In this document: one piece after another, positions 1-13,100 of the stretch | Numbering within the stretch: position 1 is the first letter of the stretch | Layout of the letters: each line of letters begins with the position of its first letter | Assembly: GCA_038049695.1 (NCBI GenBank) | Contig: CP142452.1 | Span: 75,524,501-75,588,500, forward strand | Direction: 5' to 3' | Length of the DNA stretch: 64,000 nt | From: Cinnamomum chago | Lineage: Eukaryota; Streptophyta; Magnoliopsida; Laurales; Lauraceae | Program-made: the position numbers and the translations under genes | The notes under the pieces: model-generated | What the model saw: the letters and a program-made list of their open reading frames with translations, nothing else | What the model was told of the DNA's origin: nothing | The model's database searches: none

Positions 1-2732
1 GCGCGAGAGGTTTTGGTTGAATCACACTGCAACAAGTGCAGTTCAAGCTAAACCTACATTGTTTATTCCTTAAAAAAAGTAAAAATTAAGGAATAAACTT
101 TTTGAAAGAATCTGACCCAGGAAGAAGAGATAGGGCTTCTATGTTGTTGATGACTTGGATTGAAATAATTCAACAAAATAACAAGGAGTTTATAACTAAA
201 AGAGTGTAAATAGCAAAACCAATTGAATTATCATTCTTGATTCAAGACCAATGACCACCATTGTCAAGAGGATCTTCATCAAAAGCCTCTATGGATGATT
301 CAGCTGAGACTGGAGTTAAAAATGACAGTTTCCTTTTTAATCTCAACTGCACTTACTGGACTAACTGGGCTGAAGCATATGGATAAGAGAGTTACAATTG
401 AACAAAACTTGATGAGAGAGTAACAAGATAGAACCCAGGTAGCAAATAGGCTAATTGGGCTGAAGCATAAGCATAACCCATTTGGTTATCGGGCCTAATA
501 TGCAAATCGAAATGCAACCTACAGGCCTGTTAGTCAGCGATGGGCGTCCTAATTGGATGGGCGTCCTAATTGGAAAAATTAGGTCTCCTATGTTAGATGT
601 GTCATGCTGTGTTGGGCATCCAGTCTGGTCTCTAGGGATATTCAGGCCCAGCAAAAATTAGGCACAAAGCACAGTACTAAATTTCCTTGGAAGTCAGTAA
701 AACTCAATCAAGTTACTTGGATCCTTAGAAAAACTGTTGAATTGGTGAGGAAATTAATCCTAATGAGTTTTGGCCTGATTCTGGTTCACTCAATGTAAAT
801 GACATCCAAATTCAAGAATGCTTGGTTTAATCGACCAGAACGCCGTCAAAGCTTGTGAGATTTTGTAAAGTTAATTATGTTTTATTTTTGTATTATATTC
901 AGAATGAAACTTTGACTCGGTCGAGCTCACCGAGTCAGGAATCCGTTCGTCCCGCTATCTATCTGAGCCAAGCAGCGTTTCCAAATTTCCTAGTCTGGCA
1001 TTTGTGCTGGTTCGGGGCAGGCCCAGCCCAGCCCGGCAGATGTGTTGTGTTACTCTGGGTCAAAGCATGGCACTCTCTTGTGTCTATAAGATTATAATAT
1101 AATGAATGAATTGGTAGCTTGGCCTATCTTACTTTGACTTTTAAGGTCAATTTATTAACTATTTTTTAATACCATAAGCTACATAAGGTTGGATAAAATA
1201 ATGATATAAGCCCTGTAAACTACATAAAGATATGGTTTTCACCAAATCCCCACCCCCCACTAATTTTCAAACTGCAACATCAGCTCTTAATTAAAGCAAC
1301 CTTTTCTGTCCTATGTAATAGCAATCTGTCCCTACATAGTCCTTTCTTTTCAGATTCTCTGTGACCATATACATGGTCCCAAAGGCAACATTAATTAAAC
1401 CATCCAGTTCCAAATTGATCTCTGAAAAAGTTTTTTTCTTCTCCTGGTGCATAGCGCATTTGTCACTCAATTGGTAAGTGGATTAGGTCAAAATTAGAGT
1501 GGGTTAGGTTGCATTGATCACCACTATGGTTCTTTCTAAATCACATTTAACTCTTCTACACTCTTACTGTGTGTCTCTTAGCTACATTGCTATTCTATTG
1601 GAATCAATCATGGTCATGCCAGCATTTTGGTCCTGGTCCCAATTCAATGCTAAACAAGTCTCTTTCAAATTGATTTGCCACTTTCGTAAAAGATAAAATT
1701 GTCAAGCTGTAGCTGGTCCATTATTCCTTTCCTACCATTGACTCTGTAGGAGGCTGAGAATCATTGCCAAATTCATCCCATCTTTTTCTATTTCATATGT
1801 GACTATAGTGCAATCTATCCCAAGACTTTGCCCAAGATAGACTGAAATCACAAGACAAAATTCACATAACTAACTCTAACTAGTTGAGACACTCTTACAA
1901 AAAAAAAAAACACTAGTTGATACAGGGCTTTGATGATGATGATTACCATGATGAATTTCATAGACAAAGGGCGGCAAATCATTTCTTATGAGAGCAAAGA
2001 GACCTTTAAGGCGGTTCTTGATGATCTCCACCTTTGATCCTGGTTTGCTAATCCTTTCAACATAAGTGCAATTCTTACAAATCTATAAAATTCAATATAA
2101 ACAAAGCAGACAGGTGTAAAATGGTTATGATGATTTTTATTTTTTTAAAAATTTGGTACCCCAACCAGGGGTGCTGTAATCTGTTCATCTTTTTAAGGCT
2201 TTTTTTAATAGTGACCTAAGACACCCAAGGTTAATGCCTACTAGACATCCAAAAGATATATATTACAAAAGGCCATGAAGTTGAAGTCCAAAGCATGTGC
2301 TCCTAGGCCTGGATCCACATCTAAAAAATTGGAAATGTCTTAACTAAAGCAAACATCATCGGCTTACATCAACATTTAAAAATTTGGAAATGTCTCTACC
2401 AATGCAAACATTACATTTTAGTATACTGGATTAGCTCTCCTAAGTAGTAGTTTATTTCCATAGTTTGTTTAAGTGCTGATACATTTAACTTTTGATATTC
2501 TTGTAGACCATGGGTGCTTTATATAGGCATGAATAGATACATCATACATGACATAAAGAGTAGTGTAGGATAAAAGGTGGGGATCTACAAGAGACCTTAA
2601 AATACCCACTTTGATATGAAATATGCTTTCCTCCCCAGGGGCAATCCTCTGTCAAGTAAAAAATTCATTTTTATATGTTGAATAATCCAAAGTGTGTATT
2701 AATTGAAGTGGACTTTGGACCATAATCTACTC
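1..2732. other. intergenic, no gene recognised
   Basis: I find no supported gene here. Open frames are short and lack domain-like composition. The stretch is AT-rich with a few poly-T/poly-A runs and looks like old repeat remnants. It is followed directly by the target site of a SINE. Confidence 0.6.
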
Positions 2733-2930
2733 CCTTTTTTTTTTTTTTTTTTTTTTTTTGTGCGCGCGCTACCGGAGGGTTCCCAATCCTTTGGGCTGGA
2801 CTAATCCCTTCGGAGTCAAAGGGAAGCCGGATAAACTCCCCTGTAGCCCCCATGTGGTAGTGCAGTTTCGAACTTACAATCTCCAGGCACAAATCGTGGT
2901 CTTAGGCCAACTGAGTTATCTCTTGAAATT
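2733..2930 (-). mobile_element. tRNA-derived SINE with 11-bp TSDs
   Basis: On the minus strand this reads as a SINE: an A-box-like segment near its 5' end (AACTCAGTTGGCCTAAGACC), a B-box-like GTTCGAAACTG, a unique body, and a terminal poly-A seen as a T run at 2735-2759. The same 11 bases, ATAATCTACTC, flank it at 2722-2732 and 2931-2941, as expected of target-primed insertion. It is not a functional tRNA gene because no cloverleaf can be completed. The A/B boxes are read by eye; the TSD is exact. Confidence 0.8.
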
Positions 2931-2941
2931 ATAATCTACTC

Positions 2942-3868
2942 AATATGGGGAGATGCTTGATTGAAGAGTTTGGATCAAGAAAAGATGGGCCTATATAAAC
3001 CCATCCTCGCGAAAACTCATGCAGAATATTAAACATTGGAGTTTCACTATAAACATGTAGCATTGATTAGATCTAGCTGTTGACTTTCCATTTATCAACT
3101 AGGTTAGTAATGATAATTTAAAAGTAATTCAAAAGTTAAAATGGTCAATTTAAATACTGCTTTTTATCCTGTTAGACTCGGGTTAGGTGGGTAGGTTAGA
3201 AAACAATCTATTAGGCTTAGGTCAAATTGGGTAGAGATTATAAACCCAATCCATTTATTAATCAAGTTAGAACTTCAAACCTATGTTCCAACTTGGAATA
3301 AAATGAATCAACCCGAAGTTTGAATGTCCAGATCATGTTCAACTCAGCCTGGCGGGTCTGGTCAAAAATTGCCAGCTGCCTTACATTTGGAATAAATTAA
3401 ATCCGTCTCTGATTTGTTCAATCGTTTTGAACTTGGGTCAAACTAGAAAGACCCTGACTGGTAGAGAGGGAAAATGTAGGAAGGAGACATGGAATATCCA
3501 AGGGTGAAGAATGTTTAAAATTGTGATGTGTAGATGTAGATAGTATTATAGTATGAAGTAAGTAGAGCTTTTATTGAGCAGAGGAAACCCCATGTGAGCC
3601 TCGTTATGGTGGACTATGGGACCCTAATTAATGCTTGTCCCTTTCAAGGTTCCAAAATTTCAATCCACCTCAAAAGAGCACCTAATCTTTTATTTGGGAT
3701 CTTCATATTCTTATCTAGTGACTGGATAAAATCAAAATTTTGTATGATTTGTACATGTCAATGCACACATTTTCTTAGGTGGTGCAAAAGGAGAAATGAC
3801 CCATGAAGCATCTTTGGTTTCTCCTAACTAAAAAAGAAGAGATTAGTGGTCACAATCAGACAAATAAC

Positions 3869-3919
<51 letters not shown>

Positions 3920-5350
3920 CTAACACTTTAAATGGGGTTAAGGCCCCACCCCATATATAGACATTAATTTGTGTTTCATGAATCCACCGACCTCGGATAG
4001 TTTTTTGGCTGTGGCCCTTCTGGCATGAATAAATTATTGGACAGTTGGGTTTCTTTCAAATTTTTTTTTTTTTTTTTTTTTGACCATTGAGACATGTTAA
4101 TGTTAGTCTTCACAAAAATGAACTTCCCCCTCCCTGGATGGATTTTATTAATATTTCCTTTAAAACAAGTAAAATGCACTGTTTTTGGGCTTTTATTTTG
4201 TGATGGAAAGAAAATTAAAATTTAATGGAGATTAGGACTGCTTTGTGCAATGAGACATTCAGCGCTGGTCAGAATTGTGTTTCTACAGGAAAGAGAAATC
4301 TTGCATCCCTTCCTCTCACCCATGAAATCAAAATCCACTTTCACCAAGAATTTTTTTTTTTTTTTTCATTTTGTAAACAAAATGTGTCACACAAAACAAC
4401 AAAATCATGGACCGAATGAAAAGCTAAAAGAATTTTTCTCGATATCATGAAATCCTCTCACTGCACAAATACACCATTAAAAGGGGATTTCCCATTATGC
4501 ACAAGTGTTATACAAATGATCCCAACCTTAACTCAGCCTATTTATAAATTAGGTTGGAAATGCCAACCCAAATCCTGAATTCTCAAACTGGGTTGGCGGG
4601 CAAAAGAAAAATGAGTTGGTGCTCTAGATTGAATTTGGGCTGGCTGGGTTGGCATGTCAAGTAGCATGTATGGACTCACCTCAGGACCAAACCAAACTTT
4701 AGGAAAAATTTCTCAAAATTTGAAATTACTGGATAGAGTTTGGGTAAGGTTGCCAGGTCAAGCTTGAATTTCCACCTCTTCTGCGCTTGTTCTCTTGTCC
4801 TTCATATTGTAACAAATTTAACAAAGAAGCAGCAAACTTCCACCTTTAAATTGGGCTTAATTGCAAAGTTATGTGGTTTGGACAGATAGTTTCCTGAGTT
4901 CGTTATCTGTGAAGATTAGTCTTATGCAGTTGATCAATATAAATACACTTTTTGAGCTGGATGAAACCTATTTTTATCTATGTAGAGTCCACCTTGGTAT
5001 GATTGAGCTTTACTGATCACACAAGCACCTCTATATAGAATTAGTCCAAGTTTTACTTCAATTGGTGTGAGTATGGAAATTGAGGTGTAGATCCAACTCC
5101 GTCTCCACTAACTCCTTGCATGTGTTAGTTCTTACTTTTTACGTGTGTGGGTTCTCTCTTCTCATATGTGTGAATTTTACTCCTCGTATGTACGGCTTCT
5201 CCTTATATGCGTGCACGTCTCTCCGGTCTTAACCCTTAGCTGAGGAAAAAAAGAGAGTATGAAACCATTGCATAAATCTTATGCACAATCAATTTAATGG
5301 TTCCCGGTACTCCTTTTCAAGGAGACAATTTCATATCAATGAGTGGATGA
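2942..5350. other. intergenic repeat remnants
   Basis: No gene is recognised. The stretch contains a GA microsatellite (3875-3917), poly-T runs near 4064 and 4350, and two patches rich in degenerate GGGT/GGCTGG words (about 3170-3440 and 4530-4780). Similar patches recur throughout the window (for example 31.2, 32.7, 44.5, 45.2 and 46.1 kb), suggesting an old dispersed repeat family. Confidence 0.5.
3875..3917. repeat. (GA)n microsatellite
   Basis: About 21 uninterrupted GA units read directly from the sequence. Confidence 0.95.
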
Positions 5351-6354
5351 GAGCCGATTAAGATTATCAAAGTTTTTTACAGCTGTCAGCGCCTTAATGA
5401 CAATATCAGGGGACATTTCTCACCTAAATAATGTAAAAAATATGGTTCACTAGTTGGGCTTTTTTCTCTTAGTTTTAGGGCATGTTTGTGTAGCCCATTT
5501 CCACGGAAAAGGTTGTAGTTTTCTACTGAAAACTTCTTTTTTATATGCTTGGTGCAACAGTTTTATGTGGAAATGTTTTTTCGCTACATCAGTTTTTTCC
5601 TTCCTAGGTATGGAAATAGACCTCCTTGGAGGGCAGGTATGGAAAATCCATTTCCACGGAAAACTGACCCCCCATTTTCTCGCTCTCACTTCACCCAACC
5701 ACCCTCTTTCTTCCCCCTCCCCTCCCAACCCCACCCACCCCACACACATACCAACCCACCCACCCAGTAGTCTTTCACCAAAAAGTGGTTTTCCCTAAAG
5801 AAATCTACAGTTGCACTAAACATTAGCAATAATTCATCGAGGAAAACCTTTGGAGCCGATTAAGATTATCAAAGTTTTTTAGAGCTGTCAGCGCCTTAAT
5901 GACAATATCAGGGGACATTTCTCACCTAAATAATGTAAAAAATATGGTTCACTAGTTGGGCTTTTTTCTCTTAGTTTTAGGGCATGTTTGTGTAGCCCAT
6001 TTCCACGGAAAAGGTTGTAGTTTTCTACTGAAAACTTCTTTTTTATATGCTTGGTGCAACAGTTTTATGTGGAAATGCTTTTTCGCTACATCAGTTTTTT
6101 CCTTCCTAGGTATGGAAATAGACCTCCTTGGAGGGCAGGTATGGAAAGTCCATTTCCACGGAAAACTGACCCCCCATTTTCTCGCTCTCACTTCACCCAA
6201 CCACCCTCTTTCTTCCCCCTCCCCTCCCAACCCCACCCACCCCACACACATACCAACCCACCCACCCAGTAGTCTTTCACCAAAAAGTGGTTTTCCCTAA
6301 AGAAATCTACAGTTGCACTAAACATTAGCAATAATTCATCGAGGAAAACCTTTT
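5351..6354. repeat. 502-bp tandem direct duplication
   Basis: The block starting GAGCCGATTAAG at 5351 recurs at 5853 with a constant 502-bp offset. The copies are almost identical; a handful of substitutions are visible (for example at 5370/5872 and 5579/6081). Both contain the same pyrimidine-rich CCCAACC tract and several TTTCCACGGAAAA palindromes. The near identity implies a recent duplication. Open frames in it simply repeat and are not genes. Confidence 0.95.
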
Positions 6355-6478
6355 TTCACCAAATATGAAATTTTAATTTTCTAAAAAAACCATTTCAGAG
6401 GCATTTATAAAACATAAGATTTGCTATGTGGCAATTCCATATTTCCATGAAAGTTGCCTCTACGCAAACGTGCCTTTA
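5476..6478. mobile_element. MITE-like element with degenerate terminal inverted repeats
   Basis: The left end (TAGGGCATGTTTGTGTAG at 5476, again at 5978 because of the duplication) is an imperfect inverted match to the right end near 6461-6478, whose complement reads TAAAGGCACGTTTGCGTAG. The internal TTTCC..GGAAA palindromes add fold-back potential. The GGGCATGTTTG-type terminus resembles hAT-like MITEs of plants. I could not find convincing 8-bp TSDs, so the superfamily is inferred. Confidence 0.5.
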
Positions 6479-7581
6479 GGTAAATCACTTGTTGTGGTTT
6501 CCACATGTAGGAAGTGGGAACCGTCTCATCCAGCATTCTGTTTCACTTTCCATGGAAAATTACTTACTTGAAGAGGCAAAGAAAAGAACACTGGAAAAAT
6601 ACAAAGAAAGCAAGACAAAATGTTAGGCAGGGTGGCTGGCTTCTAATTTCATGGAAAATGTACCTGAATTTCCTTGATCGTATCTCTTTCCTGACAGATT
6701 CAAAGACGCCCACGGGGTAAACGGGAAAAGAAGTTGCATGGAAATCTCTTCCTACTTTCCAAGGAAAAGGGAGGGTAAAAGGACAAATCATCAAATGATC
6801 CATCCATGATGCCTGCAGTCAGTGCGGTGCTGACGGTAGCAAGAATCTTATCTTGTGCGGGCCCCACCTTAAAGTGAGGGTCTGGCCTTTTCACGTGGGC
6901 CGGCCCCATTCAAACTATCTCAAAATTTTCCAGAAGGATTTGATTGTGTTTTCAACACATTCATATTTCACATTAGATCAACCATATTTCACAAATGTTA
7001 AGGTATGATAGAGCACCAAATGTTCCTCACAGCACAAGAAAATGGATATTGCACATTCAAAATGGATAATGGCACTATCAGAATTTATTTCTGTATTTTG
7101 ATAACAGTCACATGAAGCAATATGGATTTTTTTTATAAGGTACAAAAAGCAACAAGTTTTGAAAGATTTTTGCCAATTTCTATTTAAATGAGCAGGGTTA
7201 GTACAACACATTATACTTTATTTTGGGGTTTGTCCTGCACGGTAATCTTAAATAATGGATGAACTCACCTTATGACGAAAGTTGAGAAAATCTCTCATTG
7301 GTGCTCGTATAGTCTTTTTATGGAATAAAATGCCCTTGACCGTGTGATATTGCATATCATATATTGCTTGTTTGCGAATTTTTAACTCATGTGAAATAGC
7401 ACAAAAGTTTTCCTCTTGTTGGGTTGACAAGGGAATATATCAATTCGATATTGCACACTTTCTAATCTTATGCGTTATTACCCAGTCAAGGTTCTATTAA
7501 AATTGCATGAGTGCTTTTAGAAAATCTTTACAACGAGGTTATTAATGATTAAAGATTACCATACAATCAAAACCCCTTTAT
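6479..7581. other. intergenic, no gene recognised
   Basis: No supported coding region. The first part continues the TTTCCATGGAAA-type palindromic words (to about 6770). The rest is AT-rich sequence without recognisable features. Confidence 0.5.
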
Positions 7582-7718
7582 GTGGGAATAGAGGGCTGGC
7601 TTTTTGGATAAGGCGCCCGCTCCGATAGCTCCCATCAGGGTTTGAATCTTGGTGAGGGAGCCCTATACTTCATCTGTCCTGGTCATTGGGCCAACCGAGG
7701 AAAAAGAAAATAAAAAAG
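7582..7718 (+). mobile_element. probable short tRNA-derived SINE
   Basis: The segment has an A-box-like GGATAAGGCGCCCGC, a B-box-like GGTTTGAATCTTGG and ends in an A-rich tail (about 7700-7718). The flanks carry similar but not identical words (CCCCTTTAT and CCCCTTAT), a possible eroded TSD. It cannot be a working tRNA because the acceptor stem does not close. Confidence 0.5.
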
Positions 7719-8873
7719 CCCCCCTTATTTTTTTTCTGATTTAGTTAGTGGTTTAAATCCCTATGTATGTCTAAGTCCATCTTTAATTGTGTTTTTAACT
7801 ATAAAAGAGTTTTTTTTTTCTTTGGTGAATAACGATAAATGAGTTGAAAGTGTGAATATGTGTTTGTAAAGCAGCATTGATTAGGAGTACGTTTTTCATG
7901 TGATCTTGACTTGCTACCATCCATCATCTACTGAAGTGGACAGCGGATTTGGTGGAGAGATTCCAAATCAAAGTGCTAGAACCATGCTACATGCGTACCA
8001 TCACATCATAACACACACCACCCACATCAAATCCTAACAGATGAAGGGCCCTGATCATAAAAAAGGCTGGCCCATCTGCAGTTGAAGCTCCATGCCCCCA
8101 AGTGAATTAATTAATCTCCCAAGTCCCAAACTACTAAACTGCCCACTAAAACTGTCCCCTTTTTTTAAACTTTTGGAGACTCTTTTTGTTTATACACATT
8201 GAGGAACTGAGATTCTCTCGAGGACTTCTTGCTCAAATCTCACCTACTATTTTTATATTTTTGTTTCTAAATTCTCACTCAACAACAAAGAGTCATCAAA
8301 GTCAACACCAACTTAGATTAACTTTAACTGAGGAAAAATCAAATAGAAGAAGCCTTATAAATTTTTATAATGTTTCTTCAAGTTTATTGCATATTGAATG
8401 GGGTTTTCTTGAAGACCCTTTTATCTTTGCCGTATTTATGAAAAAACTCTCACCTTTCAATACTTCTAAAAGCCCCTTAAACTGTGTAATTATTTTTAGA
8501 AAGCACCCTTCAATAACATTTCTTGAGTTCTATCGTTTCCTACTATTATTTGATGAAGTAAAAGACAAAAAAAAAAGAAGCCCTTTTAATCAAATTGAAA
8601 ATCTAGACTTGATCAACCCTTGTGCCTAATTTAAGTCCCATTTTATCCAATTTGTCTTAAGTCCCAATCCTCTCAATCAGGCAAAATAATTAGACGGGCA
8701 CGGGTTTTAAGTATTTAGGTCAACCTGAACAAAAGAGTGCCCTTTTTTTTTTTAAGATGAGTGGTCAATTTGTAGAAAAAAGGCACTATGGCACATAATT
8801 AGGAAACGTAAAACTCAAAAGGCTCGTTTCCTTGCTAAAAACACATAAAAACTGAATATATAAAACTCATGAT
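7719..8873. other. intergenic, no gene recognised
   Basis: This holds an open frame of 147 codons at 8186-8629 (+) with no recognisable domain, AT-rich codon use and no splice or promoter context. I treat it as chance. Confidence 0.5.
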
Positions 8874-8881
8874 ATAAGTAG

Positions 8882-9401
8882 GGGTGAAAACTGGGTCATG
8901 CCTGCCGGTCCAGCTGTGTCGGCCTGTGAAAATCACACCATCCAGTACCAGGTTGGTTGGAGGTAGGCTCATCACGGCCCACGACACGACTTAGGTACCA
9001 AGATGGGCCGGGTCGTGCTGCCCAAGGGGCGGCCCATATGCCTCTCCTGATTCTTTTTTTAATTTAAAATTTTTTTATATAAATTGAATGAGACTTTATG
9101 GACTTTTAGGGCTCTCAACTTGAAAAAAAAGCTCAAACTATTAGAATAAATGCACAAACATAAAGTTTTATTTATATAAAATCTTAATTATTTTAAGTTT
9201 TACATGTTATTTATATAAAAAAATAATTTTTTTAATATAAATTTGGACTGTGCCGAGGCCTAGGCATCCTAGCCCAGCACAACATAGGACTGCCTGGCTT
9301 AACACGACCCATGTTGCTGGTCGTACCAAGCCACAATCCGAAAAATCCCGTGCTCGGTCGTGTCATGCCTAAGCGGCTTGACCTAGTTTTCACTCATAGC
9401 C
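8882..9401. mobile_element. hAT-like non-autonomous element
   Basis: The ends are imperfect inverted repeats: GGGGTGAAAACTGGGTCA at 8881 and, as complement of the right end, GAGTGAAAACTAGGTCAA. An exact 8-base direct repeat ATAAGTAG lies at 8874-8881 and 9402-9409, the TSD length expected for hAT elements. The exact end is uncertain by a few bases because the right terminus extends slightly beyond the inverted repeat. The interior is AT-rich in the middle and GGCC-rich near both ends; no transposase frame is seen. Confidence 0.55.
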
Positions 9402-10137
9402 ATAAGTAGTTAAAAATGAAGACCAAAGATAATTATACAGAAATGACTATAAAATCACCAATACAATTGCATCAAGAAAAGATGATAAATGAATACCTAA
9501 TCATTACTCTAGTAAACCAAATATAATGAAAGTAAGATCTCATCTACGTTATTACCCCACTCACTTCATTTCATTAACACTTTGTCTTATAGTCCTTAGA
9601 TGGAGCTCATTTAATTATGAATTTGTATGTATTCAATTCCTATGTAGTCTAATGAAAATATATAGGCACTTATAAGGGTTTGTTTGACAGCTCTACTATT
9701 AGAGTCAAGTGAAATAAAGCTCCTATTTTTTTTTTAAAGTCACATCAAAAAAATTTTATTTCAAAATTCCTACATATTTTTCAAAAAAAGTAAAAATATA
9801 ATCTCTTTTCTCCACTAAAAGAAAAAAAAAACTCTTCATTTCTGTACAAAAAATAAAAAAATTATTTCATACCAAATAATTAGAAATAAAATACCATCAA
9901 AATCCACTTATATTTTATTCTTTCTAGAAAAATAATCTTTACTTCAGTGCATTATACTATCTCTGGGCTTTTTTACGGTAAGACCGGAAAGAGGTTTCAA
10001 TAAATTTGAAAAGTCCTGGGCCCTTTTTGAATTAAGGAAAAGTCTTAGGGGGTCTTACAAAATCCCCTCTTTATTTGTAAAGAAAACCCATTACTGGAAT
10101 CTAACCACCAATCCAAACTATAGTTTTCCAGCCAGCA

Positions 10138-13100
10138 ATGGAGCTCCTCCGACCAACACCTCCTCCCCATCCCGCCGGAAACCACTTCGGCGAGCCGTCT
10201 CTGGCCAATTTCACACATGGGTTTGATTGGGGAAATCAAATGGCAGCGACCCATATGCCAGAAATTGCAGAGGAGGCTACAGAGAGAGTGCACGTGGCGG
10301 TCGGCAAATCGGTGGAGAGAAGTGTTGGGTTGCTTTATTGGACTTTCAGTCACTTTGGTGTACGGGAAATTGCTCTGGTTCATGTTCATCAGCCTTCTCC
10401 CACGATTCCTACCCTCTGTGAGTTCTCTTGAGATTGTGATTTTTTTTTTCCTCAAATGGCCCACTTTCTCTGAATTTTTCTGAGATTTTCCCCCAAATGG
10501 GTTCTGTTTTTACTTGAAGATTCTCTAAATATAACCTCTGTTGTTCTTTTCTTTTTAGTTTCTGAGACTGAAGTTTTGATTTTTTGCAGGTTTTCTATTA
10601 TAGTTTCTCCTTATTCTTTCTTTTTCTTGTAATCTATTATCTTATTTGTGGGGCTGGTTCTTCTATCCATTTTTAGTTTGTTTGGCAAAAAGTTTCTAAT
10701 TCTCTTAAATGGCTCAGTGTCTTTTCTCCTTTTTTCATCATCATCATCTTCTTCTTCTTCTTTTATATAAATAAATCTATGAAAATCCTTTCCTCTGTTT
10801 CTTATTCTCTTAAATGCCTCATTGTCTTTTCTTTCTTATTTCTTTTGATAAACTATCTAGTAGAATATCCTTTCCCCCTTTTTCCCTGGCTTGGGTCATT
10901 CTATAGTACGATGAGATTTACTTATTTTGGCTTTTCTCCATGTGAAGGCCTTTTATTTATATTTTCTTTTTTCATTTATTGTAAATTTTCATATATTTTG
11001 CTTATGGGGTATTTTTCTTGTATTTAGTTAGGCTTACAAAATTTATTCTCTTTAAGTTGTTCTGATTTTAGCCTTTTCATTTTTATATTATGGATATTCT
11101 GTTATGCTTCTTGTTTTTCATTTTCTATTATTATTAACAAACTTTTAGTTGTAAGAGAAGGCAGAAAAATGTTACTTTTTCAACACCAAGCAGTTGATTG
11201 TTCTGAGTTTATTTTCTTCAATTCATTTGTATCAGGCCTTCTTATTTTCTATAAATATCACATTGTTTAATAATATGCTCAATAGCAACTTATTCTCAGT
11301 TATTTTCCATCTTGTTTCATCATCTCTCTGCTATGGTTATATATATGGTGACCGGAATTATTAATTTTGGCAGTAGGAAAACTTCCGGCAAGTCAAGCGA
11401 ATGAGGAAATGGTGTCTGCCTATCGAAGAGAGGAGATGGAGCAAACAAAGAAAATTCTACTTAATTACCTGAGCATTTGCTACAGAGCTAAGGTGGTTGT
11501 CTGTAAGAGTTTTTTATGGAATAATTTTTGCTAAGCATGTATTTTTTATTTTTTTTATTATAGGCTTAATCAGCTTCATCATTTACTGACTTTTTTCCAA
11601 ATGAACAACCACTTGATTTTGGTAATCAATGAATTTTACTCAAATGTCAAGATATTTCATTTAACCAACTTTTTTTTTTCTTTTCATGGTTCAAGCTCAG
11701 GGTGTTGTTAGTATCTTCTACTTTTAAGAAATTAATTAACAATGCATTGATAATTGATTAATCATCTTTCAATTTTTTTGCAGTTCCCTTCTTTTGAACT
11801 AATGTGTTATGCAAATACATCTGTGTTAATAGTTTACAGATGTGTCAGATCTCATTGTATTAGAATAATGCCCAGACACTAGAAAGAGCATTGTGAAAGC
11901 AGATATTTAGGATTGTGAAGATAACTGAGCTATCAAACTCAGGAGTCATACAATTAAAACTATGGGATAGAGCATTAAAGCAATTTTTAAGATAACTCTT
12001 AACATATTCTAGAATTAATTTCTGGTTTTTCCTGAGTAATGTTACTCTAATCTGCAACCTCATGACCACGACAAACTGCGCTGGCTTTATGCCAGGTGTA
12101 TCATACTAGAAGCAATTTTTCTACTGAGGAAGGCTCATGGAAAAGTTTGTAGAGATGAAACATTTATGATTTAGAAAAACTTACAACAGGGAACCAAAGC
12201 AGTTAGTTGTTACTTGGTAGACATTAAAGAGAAATAGGCATCCACAATAATTATTTTGTGATGCAGTCTGGGACTAGCTTTCCTAGTCAGATCACAACAC
12301 AAAGCAAGAAAACACATTTGTTTTCTTGTTCATCTCTCTCTCTCTCCCCCCTTGTCTGTTTTGGTTTGTAGGGGGTGGGAGTGGCGGGGTTGGGGTGTTG
12401 TATAAACTTCAGATTGGCTTGTACTGGCCATATCAATTACCACCCCCACATTCAACAAAAGAATTTTTTTTTATTGTTGATTTTTCTTTCAATGATGAGG
12501 GATATGGCATTATGGTTTGAATTCCATGGTAACATCTATTGATTGATATCTTGATCCACTTACTTTTTATCGCTTTCTTTTTACTATTGTGGTTGCCAGG
12601 ATGTGATTGTTAATATCAGGTCCCGATTGCACAATAGCTAGAAAATACATTTGGTATATTAAGTGACTCAAAAAGCTTTGATTACGTGGCTGGTGGTATG
12701 ATAGTTACCATTCAAATAAAAACAAGGTCGGTGGTGATATGCAAATTGAAAAATGTTATTCTAATTAATTCACAACACACCCACTTGGGAGTTGGTGGAG
12801 TGGCATAAGGCGTGGGTTGCCTCCACACATCTTGTGTCCGAGACTGTCCTAAATTTGCGGAGTATGTGTTTGTGTGGGTTTAGCGGGTGCCTCCTGGGTG
12901 ATTAGTACTATTGGGTCAAAGACCTTAGGGATACCCATGTCATGAAAAAAAAAAAAAATCACAACACGTGCTGCATGCATGCATGCCATTCTAGTTGGTC
13001 CAAACTATGGGTTCCATTACAATCATTTATAGACTAAAAGCTACAATAATTATCCTTGTTTGATTTCGTCTATAGTGGTTCACCAATTGGATGGGTAAGA

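Noticed and set aside
8186..8629. 147-codon plus-strand open frame
   Set aside because: AT-rich, no domain, no promoter or splice context; length is attainable by chance here.
10045..10464. 139-codon minus-strand frame
   Set aside because: It is the shadow of PUB exon 1, which fits the USP domain and has a proper splice donor.
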